Positions 1 through 5,089 of a stretch of DNA of 7,385 nucleotides are shown in pieces. The notes under the pieces were generated by a model. It did not search any database. It was not told where the DNA came from and worked only from the letters and a program-made list of their open reading frames with translations. Position 1 is the stretch's first letter. Every line of letters starts with the position of its first letter. The stretch is from Bryobacteraceae bacterium (GTDB taxonomy: Bacteria; Acidobacteriota; Terriglobia; Bryobacterales; Bryobacteraceae): positions 1-7,385 of the forward strand of contig JADGHK010000108.1 of the NCBI GenBank assembly GCA_019686145.1. The letters run 5' to 3'. A program made the translations under genes and the position numbers.

Positions 1-886
1 CGCGGCGCTTGAAAATCAGCAGCTTTTCGACGCTCTCGCCGAGGAGGAAGCTCTTCGTGAAGTGCTTGCGGATCCAGCCGTTCGCCGCCAGTTATTGAAT
101 GCGCTGTCGGAAGACGGCCAGAAGCCATTCCTGATCCCGTGGCTGCGGCCCCGGTTCGTCCTGGCCGCAAGCCTGATCGTCACGGCTCTTACAACCTTCG
201 TTGTTCTGGACCGTGTACGGAATTCTCCGCAGGAAACCCAGGTCGCGGATGTGCGGATGGCTGCACCGAAAACCGAGCCGCCGGTTGAATCGAGTGACAG
301 TGGAAAGGAACGCCAGCAGAAAACAACTGCTGCCGCAAAGCCTCCTGGAACGCTCCCGCTCCGCGCAGGCCGGCGGCCAGAAGGGGCAACGCCGCTGATG
401 GACACAGCGGCTGCGCCGGAAGCCGCAGCCTTGTCGGCGCCCGCCGAGGCCTTCCGGGCACAGCCCCGGCAGGTACAGCCTCAGCAGATGACAGTCCGGT
501 ACACGCTCGCTGTGGTGCGCCGGGACGGCAGGCTGGAGCCTCTTAAGGATCAGTCGAAGCCGGCCGGCGCCCTGCATCTCACCGTTGAGGTAAATCCTCC
601 TGGCTACATTTACGTCCTGAGCACGGGCTCGAACGGGACATTCCTGGTAACGCCGGTATCCAGCCTCGTCGGCCCGGGTGGTACACGGCAGGCGTCCTAC
701 TCGCTGCAGGAGGGCTCTGCCGGATCGATCCACGTGTACTTCTCGTGCACCGCCGAATCGGACCCTCACACCCTGCTGTCCCGTCACCCGGAACCCTCCG
801 GCCGTCCGGCCGCCATTGGCCAGGCGTGGCAGCTTTCCGCTCCGGCCGACACACAATTGCTGCACATCGCGATTCCCCTTCGCTGA
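1..886 (+). CDS. Membrane-anchored protein with C-terminal DUF4384-like domain, 5' partial
   Basis: The reading frame is open from base 2 to a TGA at 884-886, so the true start lies upstream; the GTG at 62 is only an internal candidate. The visible part begins with an Ala/Glu/Leu-rich helical stretch (ENQQLFDALAEEEALREVL). One hydrophobic transmembrane segment follows (FVLAASLIVTALTTFVVL, about bases 155-208). A long Pro/Ala/Gln-rich linker leads to a C-terminal beta-rich domain from about base 490. Its pattern (YTLAVVRRDGRLEPL, then LTVEVNPPGYIYVLS) resembles DUF4384 domains, which commonly sit in envelope-exposed regulatory or uncharacterised proteins. Arginines flank both sides of the membrane segment, so topology is not certain; a cytoplasmic N-terminus and extracytoplasmic C-terminus is my inference. 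No catalytic motif is visible. The family call comes from memory of the pattern, and the function is unknown. Confidence 0.75.
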   Translation, partial: AALENQQLFDALAEEEALREVLADPAVRRQLLNALSEDGQKPFLIPWLRPRFVLAASLIVTALTTFVVLDRVRNSPQETQVADVRMAAPKTEPPVESSDSGKERQQKTTAAAKPPGTLPLRAGRRPEGATPLMDTAAAPEAAALSAPAEAFRAQPRQVQPQQMTVRYTLAVVRRDGRLEPLKDQSKPAGALHLTVEVNPPGYIYVLSTGSNGTFLVTPVSSLVGPGGTRQASYSLQEGSAGSIHVYFSCTAESDPHTLLSRHPEPSGRPAAIGQAWQLSAPADTQLLHIAIPLR

Positions 887-897
887 TCGTTGAATCT

Positions 898-936
898 CCG
901 CTGAAAGGAATGTTCCGAGCGAGACATTTCGAGCGG
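898..936 (+). other. Possible stem-loop in the spacer before accC
   Basis: CCGCT (898-902) can pair with AGCGG (932-936), and the inner AAA (904-906) with TTT (927-929). Inside them is a small hairpin, GGAA-TG-TTCC (907-916). It lies between the stop of the DUF4384-like gene and the -10-like element of accC. No T-run follows, so it is not a standard intrinsic terminator. The pairing is short and could be chance. Confidence 0.2.
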
Positions 937-967
937 TTCGTGAAGCCGCCCAATTTCCCCCGTGCGC

Positions 968-973
968 TACAAT
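968..973 (+). promoter_or_regulatory. Candidate -10 element (TACAAT) for accC
   Basis: TACAAT differs from the sigma-70 -10 consensus at one position and lies 8 bases before the accC ATG. No good -35 hexamer is seen at 16-18 bases upstream. If used, transcription would start at or just before the start codon. This fits the absence of a Shine-Dalgarno sequence there. Confidence 0.4.
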
Positions 974-981
974 TTTCGTGC

Positions 982-2487
982 ATGTTTCGGAAGGTACTGG
1001 TAGCGAATCGCGGCGAGATTGCGGTGCGGATCATTCGTGCGCTACGCGAAATGGGCATCACGAGTGTGGCCGCATACTCTGATGCGGACCGGGCGTCGCT
1101 TGCAGTGCGAATGGCGGATGGAGCAATCCACATCGGCCCTGCGGCCTCGAGCGAGAGCTATTTGAACATTCCCCGGATCCTGGAAGCGGCCCGTGCTTGC
1201 GGCGCCGATGCCATACATCCCGGATACGGCTTTTTGAGTGAAAGCGCCGATTTCGCTGCTGCCTGCGAGACGGCTGGCATTACATTCATCGGCCCCTCGG
1301 CTGAATCCATCCGGCAGATGGGATCGAAGACGGCTGCCCGCCGGAAGGCAAAGGCGGCCGGGGCGCCGGTCATCCCCGGGACAGAGGAGCCGGTGCGCGA
1401 TCCGGCTGAAGCACGCCGAATCGCCGCCATGCTCGGATATCCGGTGCTCCTGAAGGCCGCAGCCGGTGGCGGGGGCAAGGGAATGCGCCGGGTTGACCGG
1501 GAAGAGGAACTTGCCTCCGCCCTGCGCGACGCTGCCAGTGAAGCAGAGCGAGCCTTTCACGATGCTTCCGTCTATATCGAGAAGCTGATCGAGAGGCCCC
1601 GCCACATCGAGATCCAGGTTCTCGGAGACCGCTTCGGCAACCTGATCCATCTTGGCGAACGGGAATGCTCCCTGCAGCGCCGGCATCAGAAGGTAATCGA
1701 AGAGTGCCCCTCACCGCTCATGATTAAGCACCCGGAACTGCGTCAGAAGATGGGGGAAGCGGCGCTATTCGCTGCCCGTGCCGTAGGTTACTACAACGCG
1801 GGCACGGTCGAGTTCCTGGTCGATGAGAACAACAACTTTTACTTCCTGGAGATGAACACTCGACTTCAGGTGGAGCATCCGGTCACGGAACTCGCCACCG
1901 GGCTGGATCTGGTGCAGTGGCAGATTCGAATAGCGGCAGGCGAGCGGCTCCCGATCCGTCAGGAGGACATTACGTGGCGCGGCTCTGCCATGGAGTGCCG
2001 CATCTACGCCGAAGACCCCGATAACGGATTCCTTCCTTCGCCTGGCCGCATCGCGCAGCTCTCTATGCCGCATGGACCGGGAGTCCGGCTCGACTCCGGC
2101 ATCTTCGAAGGCTGGACGGTACCCGTGGAGTATGACCCGTTGCTAGCCAAGCTCGCTGTCTGGGCGCCCGATCGCCGGGCCGCCATTGATCGAATGCTCC
2201 GGGCGCTCGACGAATGCCATATCGCGGGTGTCAAGACCAACATCTCCTTCTTCCGGGAAATTCTGGCGGACGTCTGCTTCCGGCAGGGTACGCTTCACAC
2301 AGACTTCATTGAGGGCTTCTTTAAGCGGCGGCACGGCGCGACGGGAAGCAGGGCTGATGCCGACCGGGAAGCGATTGCGGCCTTAGTTGCCGCCATCCGA
2401 TCAATGGAGACACGTCCTCCGGCGCCTGCCTCGCCGCCCGTGCAAAGTAATTGGCGGATCGCTGGCCGTCAGGAGATGTTCCGATGA
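982..2487 (+). CDS. accC: Biotin carboxylase subunit of acyl-CoA/acetyl-CoA carboxylase
   Basis: The protein carboxylates biotin on the partner carrier protein using ATP and bicarbonate, the first half-reaction of acetyl-, propionyl- or related acyl-CoA carboxylases in the cytoplasm. The 501 residues show the full family order: N-terminal MFRKVLVANRGEIAVRI; HPGYGFLSE at 79-87; K116; the ATP-grasp glycine loop AAAGGGGKGMR around 159-169 with K158; HIEIQ at 208-212; HQK at 235-237; E277 and E290; MNTRLQVEHP at 291-300; and R340 in ECRIYAED. All catalytic and ATP-binding positions known from E. coli AccC appear present. The ATG at 982 is chosen because family homology begins exactly there; an in-frame extension to 745 would overlap the upstream gene and has no homology. 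E. coli AccC has 449 residues, so this protein carries a tail of about 50 residues ending in NWRIAGRQEMFR, like the linker after the BC domain in fused acyl-CoA carboxylase alpha chains. The true acyl-CoA substrate cannot be read from this subunit. Confidence 0.95.
   Translation: MFRKVLVANRGEIAVRIIRALREMGITSVAAYSDADRASLAVRMADGAIHIGPAASSESYLNIPRILEAARACGADAIHPGYGFLSESADFAAACETAGITFIGPSAESIRQMGSKTAARRKAKAAGAPVIPGTEEPVRDPAEARRIAAMLGYPVLLKAAAGGGGKGMRRVDREEELASALRDAASEAERAFHDASVYIEKLIERPRHIEIQVLGDRFGNLIHLGERECSLQRRHQKVIEECPSPLMIKHPELRQKMGEAALFAARAVGYYNAGTVEFLVDENNNFYFLEMNTRLQVEHPVTELATGLDLVQWQIRIAAGERLPIRQEDITWRGSAMECRIYAEDPDNGFLPSPGRIAQLSMPHGPGVRLDSGIFEGWTVPVEYDPLLAKLAVWAPDRRAAIDRMLRALDECHIAGVKTNISFFREILADVCFRQGTLHTDFIEGFFKRRHGATGSRADADREAIAALVAAIRSMETRPPAPASPPVQSNWRIAGRQEMFR
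2471..2475 (+). promoter_or_regulatory. Ribosome binding site (AGGAG) of the BCCP gene
   Basis: AGGAG lies 8 bases before the ATG at 2484 and inside the end of accC. It decides the start over an in-frame TTG at 2451, and with the ATGA overlap it indicates translational coupling. Confidence 0.75.
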
Positions 2488-2993
2488 AGTTCGACATTCG
2501 CCTTGGTGACAAGGATGGTCACCTGGAGCTTCAGCAGAAGGGCGGCGATTGGACGTTTCGCGCTGACTGGGCAGGCGAGGAGAGCCGGGAGGGAACCGCT
2601 TCTGTTCTCGAGGTAGAGCCCGGAGTCTACTCCGTCCTCGCAAATGGCCGCAGTTTCGAGGTGAGGATCATCCAGCGAGACCACCACTGGCTCGTCGACG
2701 TCGACGGGCGTGAGTATCCAATTGAAGTCCTTGATCCGAGATCCAGGCGGGGCCGGAAAGCGGGCGCCGTTCTCGACGGCAGGCAGAATGTGACGGCGCC
2801 CATGCCGGGCAAGGTCGTCAGGGTGCTCGTGGCGCAAGGAGATTCGGTGCAGGCGGGGCAGGGCCTCGTCGTCGTTGAGGCGATGAAGATGCAGAATGAA
2901 CTGCGGGCGCCGCGCGACGGCGTTGTTGTTCAGTTGTCCGCGCGCGAGGGAGCGGCCGTCGCAGCCGGAGAAGTCCTCGTCACGATCGAATAA
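2484..2993 (+). CDS. Biotin carboxyl carrier protein of an acyl-CoA carboxylase
   Basis: The 169-residue protein carries covalently bound biotin and moves CO2 from biotin carboxylase to the carboxyltransferase. The C-terminal biotinyl domain (about 101-169) contains VTAPMPGKV and the biotinylation motif VEAMKMQNEL, with K135 the modified lysine 34 residues from the end, the usual spacing. The EAMKMQNELRAP form is like propionyl-/methylcrotonyl-CoA carboxylase alpha chains rather than the EAMKMMN form of E. coli AccB. The N-terminal half (about 1-85) is beta-rich (GVYSVLANGRSFEVRI, WLVDVDGREYPIEVL) and resembles the BT-type linker domain of those alpha chains; residues 86-100 form a basic flexible hinge. 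The start codon overlaps the accC stop as ATGA. I infer that this gene plus accC encode a split alpha subunit. No carboxyltransferase gene follows, so the beta subunit must be encoded elsewhere. Confidence 0.92.
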   Translation: MKFDIRLGDKDGHLELQQKGGDWTFRADWAGEESREGTASVLEVEPGVYSVLANGRSFEVRIIQRDHHWLVDVDGREYPIEVLDPRSRRGRKAGAVLDGRQNVTAPMPGKVVRVLVAQGDSVQAGQGLVVVEAMKMQNELRAPRDGVVVQLSAREGAAVAAGEVLVTIE

Positions 2994-3011
2994 CGACGAG
3001 CGCGCGATAAT

Positions 3012-3016
3012 AGGAA
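3012..3016 (+). promoter_or_regulatory. Ribosome binding site (AGGAA) of the DnaC-like gene
   Basis: AGGAA lies 6 bases before the ATG at 3023 and supports that start. A -10-like GATAAT (3006-3011) immediately precedes it. If that hexamer drove transcription, most or all of the binding site would be lost from the mRNA, so the two readings compete. Read-through from the carboxylase genes is the simpler view. Confidence 0.5.
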
Positions 3017-3022
3017 CTTACG

Positions 3023-3787
3023 ATGGGAAGTAATGTGTGTCCGAAGTGCGGAGGTACCGGCTGGAAGATCATCGAGCGCCATGGGCTATCCGGGGCGGAG
3101 CGGTGCGACTGCGCTTTCGAGGAAAGAACACGCTATCTGGAGGAGCGCGCCAACATCCCGATCAACTACGCGAAGGCCTCCTTTGACAATTTCTCGCTGC
3201 CGCAGGACAACCAGATTGCACGGCGCGGTCTCGCCGACGTGCTGCTTCTCGTGAAGGGGTACACGCGCGAATTTCCAAATGGGGATAAACCGGGCCTCCT
3301 GCTGATCGGGGATCCCGGCACAGGCAAGACGCATCTGGCCGTTGCCGCGCTGCGCATTCTGATCGCCCGGGGCTTTGAAGGCCTCTTCTTTGACTACCTC
3401 AATCTTCTGGATCGCATCCGGTCCAGCTATAACGAGGCTGGCCAGTACTGCGACAAGGAAGCTTACCGCTCGGCTCTTGAGGTTGAGGTCCTGCTGCTCG
3501 ACGACCTCGGATCGCAAAGGATCACGGACTGGACGGAGGACACGATCAACTCCATCATCACCTACCGCTGCAACCACCGGAAACCGCTGATTGCCACCAC
3601 GAACTTGCCCGATCCGGATGCAGGCGGCGTGCTCATGGAGCGATCTTCGAGCCTTCCGGGCAAGGTGGAGTACAGGACGACACTGGCTGAGCGCATCGGC
3701 GCGCGAGCGCGATCGAGGCTCTTTGAAATGTGCCGCGTTGTGCGGATGCCGCAAGTTCAGGATTACCGCATCCGCACGGCTCGCTGA
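3023..3787 (+). CDS. DnaC/DnaI/IstB-family AAA+ ATPase with N-terminal zinc motif
   Basis: This 254-residue protein has the layout of bacterial helicase loaders. An N-terminal cysteine cluster CPKCGGTGW (C6, C9) with CDC (C28, C30) could bind zinc. The ATPase core shows Walker A GDPGTGKT (96-103), Walker B VLLLDD (156-161) followed by LGS, sensor-1 ATTN (191-194), and a late arginine-rich segment ERIGARARSRLFEMC (223-237) that fits the box VII/arginine-finger region of DnaC and DnaI. Known members load the replicative helicase (DnaC, DnaI) or assist IS21 transposition (IstB). No istA-like transposase or terminal repeats are present, so a chromosomal helicase-loader-like role is more likely than a transposon helper, but that is inference. 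The gene starts 29 bases after the BCCP stop on the same strand and may be read from the same transcript. It ends 8 bases from the dinB stop on the other strand. There is no sign of truncation. Confidence 0.88.
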   Translation: MGSNVCPKCGGTGWKIIERHGLSGAERCDCAFEERTRYLEERANIPINYAKASFDNFSLPQDNQIARRGLADVLLLVKGYTREFPNGDKPGLLLIGDPGTGKTHLAVAALRILIARGFEGLFFDYLNLLDRIRSSYNEAGQYCDKEAYRSALEVEVLLLDDLGSQRITDWTEDTINSIITYRCNHRKPLIATTNLPDPDAGGVLMERSSSLPGKVEYRTTLAERIGARARSRLFEMCRVVRMPQVQDYRIRTAR

Positions 3788-3795
3788 CTTAAGTG

Positions 3796-4316
3796 TCAGG
3801 CGCTGGCTGTTTTCTCTTCAGCCTCGGGGGGCTCATCCGCGCTTGGTCCGTAAATCGACGGAACGGAAGCGCCCATCAAACGCAGGTAGACCGAGAGCTG
3901 ACCGCGGTGATGAATCATGTGCGCCGTACTCATGAGGAGATACTCAATTGCCGGGCGCTGAAAGACGGCGAAGGAAACGATTTCGCTCCAGCCTCGGCTG
4001 GCAAATTCTTCAGGCGATCGATTGCTTTCTTTGCTTCCGCAGCATGCCAGGCAACGATGTCAGCCGGCGTCTTGACCGATTCGGGCTGTTCCATCAGCTT
4101 GACCTTAAACTGCCCGTCGGCGATTCCATTCAAGAAGAAAACCTCGGCGCTAGCGACGTGCCAGGTAAGCTGAGCAGCCGTCATGCTTTTGGGATGCGGA
4201 GTAAAATCCATTTTATCCGCGGGGACTGCTGCCAGAACACGTCGGGTCGTCTCGGCTTCGCGTTCTGCGGTGCTGATCAGGAACTGGGCAATGGTAGAGG
4301 CTTGTTCTGGTGCCAT
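3796..4316 (-). pseudogene. DinB/YfiT-family putative metal-binding protein, frameshifted
   Basis: DinB-family proteins are four-helix-bundle proteins of about 170 residues with a three-histidine metal site; some are thiol-dependent transferases, many are uncharacterised. The frame from the ATG at 4316 gives a good N-terminal part, with the first ligand in LTWHVASAEVFF (H53), then leaves homology near residue 108 and stops at 3930-3932 after 128 residues. The second part is plain in another minus-strand frame: WSEIVSFAVFQRPAIEYLL, then HMIHHRGQLSVYLRLMG (the other two ligands, bases 3901-3921) and SVPSIYGPSADE, ending at a TGA at 3796-3798. Restoring one base near 3994-4000 gives a single frame of about 173 residues, the normal family length. 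The break lies in the inverted repeat CCAGCC-TC-GGCTGG (3988-4001). As it stands the product would lack two ligands. Either a recent mutation or a sequencing/assembly error is possible; the good preservation of both halves favours one of these over long-term decay. Confidence 0.85.
3988..4001. repeat. Perfect 6-bp inverted repeat at the dinB frameshift
   Basis: CCAGCC and GGCTGG are exact reverse complements separated by only TC. The frame change in dinB falls at this site. A tight GC-rich hairpin is a known hotspot for polymerase slippage and for base-call compression. Confidence 0.7.
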
Positions 4317-4324
4317 GGATTATG

Positions 4325-4330
4325 CTCCTT
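4325..4330 (-). promoter_or_regulatory. Ribosome binding site (AAGGAG) of dinB
   Basis: On the minus strand AAGGAG lies 8 bases before the ATG at 4316, a near-ideal Shine-Dalgarno sequence. It fixes the start of the DinB reading frame. Confidence 0.8.
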
Positions 4331-4368
4331 GAGCAGGATAGCATCCCGGTATCTGTGACCTCCTCGGT

Positions 4369-4374
4369 TATAGT
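4369..4374 (+). promoter_or_regulatory. Candidate -10 element (TATAGT) for the HAD phosphatase gene
   Basis: TATAGT differs at one position from the sigma-70 -10 consensus and lies 11 bases before the ATG at 4386, within the 69-base divergent spacer between dinB and this gene. No clear -35 is seen at standard spacing. A start of transcription about 7 bases downstream would leave a 5' leader of only a few bases. Confidence 0.35.
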
Positions 4375-4385
4375 GGTGGTGAAGG

Positions 4386-5084
4386 ATGTCTCCCTCACGC
4401 AATCCGGCGCAGGCGCTGGTTCTGTTCGACATTGACGGCACATTAATCCGCCGCTCGGGACCGCATCATCGCGAGGTTCTGGTGGAGGCTGTCCGGCGTG
4501 TCACTGGCATCCAGGCGAGCATCGATGGCATTCCGGTGCAGGGCATGCTGGACCGGGATATCATCGCTCAGATGATGAGGAATGCCGGTGCGTCGACTCG
4601 AACCATTCGTGCCGCAATGCCGGAAATCGTCCGGCGTGCGCAGTCGATGTATGTACGCCGCTGCCCTGATCTCCGGCGCAAGGTTTGCCCTGGAGTACGC
4701 ACCGTCCTGGCCCGGCTCACGAGGAGGGCAGTGCCGCTCGGGCTCGTTACCGGCAATCTCACGCGGATCGGCTGGAAGAAGATGGAGCATGCGGGGCTTC
4801 GCTCTTACTTCCGCTTCGGTGCTTTCGCGGAACTGGCGCGAGACCGCGCAGGCTTAGTCCGCATCGCCATTGGAGAAGCACGGCGCCAGGGATGGATTCA
4901 TGCGAAAAGCCGGATCACCCTGATCGGAGATCACCCGAACGACATCCACGCGGCCCGGCGAAACGGAATCTGCGCTGTCGCCGTCGCCACAGGCTTGTCG
5001 AGCGAGCCGGAGCTCGCAGCGCACGCGCCCGATCTCGTGCTGCCCGATCTTCGATCTCTCAAACTCGAAATGCTCCTTGAGTAA
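4386..5084 (+). CDS. HAD-superfamily hydrolase (phosphoglycolate-phosphatase-like)
   Basis: A 232-residue soluble phosphatase of the haloacid dehalogenase superfamily. Motif I is VLFDIDGTL (12-20), with nucleophile D15 and acid/base D17. Motif II is the threonine in LVTGNL (T122). A lysine in WKKMEHAGL (131 or 132) can serve as motif III. Motif IV is LIGDHPND (179-186), with D182 and D186 for Mg2+. Residues about 23-100 form a helical cap like that of Gph/PGMB-type members. The substrate cannot be predicted; small phosphorylated metabolites are typical. An in-frame TGA at 4380-4382 rules out a longer N-terminus, so the ATG at 4386 is the earliest start. The only purine-rich sequence (GAAGG) touches the ATG and is too close to act as a normal ribosome binding site. 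The next gene begins five bases after the stop, suggesting an operon. Confidence 0.88.
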   Translation: MSPSRNPAQALVLFDIDGTLIRRSGPHHREVLVEAVRRVTGIQASIDGIPVQGMLDRDIIAQMMRNAGASTRTIRAAMPEIVRRAQSMYVRRCPDLRRKVCPGVRTVLARLTRRAVPLGLVTGNLTRIGWKKMEHAGLRSYFRFGAFAELARDRAGLVRIAIGEARRQGWIHAKSRITLIGDHPNDIHAARRNGICAVAVATGLSSEPELAAHAPDLVLPDLRSLKLEMLLE

Positions 5085-5089
5085 ACGTA

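Noticed and set aside
745..981. In-frame N-terminal extension of the biotin carboxylase
   Set aside because: It would overlap the preceding gene by about 140 bases and has no family homology; the conserved N-terminus begins at the ATG at 982.
92..1133. Antisense frames opposite the DUF4384-like gene and the start of accC
   Set aside because: They have arginine/glycine-rich low-information composition without motifs, and the opposite strand has recognisable domains.
2451..2483. In-frame TTG extension of the BCCP gene
   Set aside because: The ATG at 2484 has a well-spaced AGGAG and a classic ATGA overlap; the added 11 residues merely mirror the end of accC.
3023..3787. Transposon helper (IstB) of an IS21-type element
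   Set aside because: No istA-like transposase, terminal inverted repeats or target duplication are seen nearby; the gene seems part of a metabolic-gene transcript.
3793..4358. Plus-strand frames across the dinB region
   Set aside because: The minus strand encodes recognisable DinB sequence along the whole interval; the plus-strand translations show no domain.
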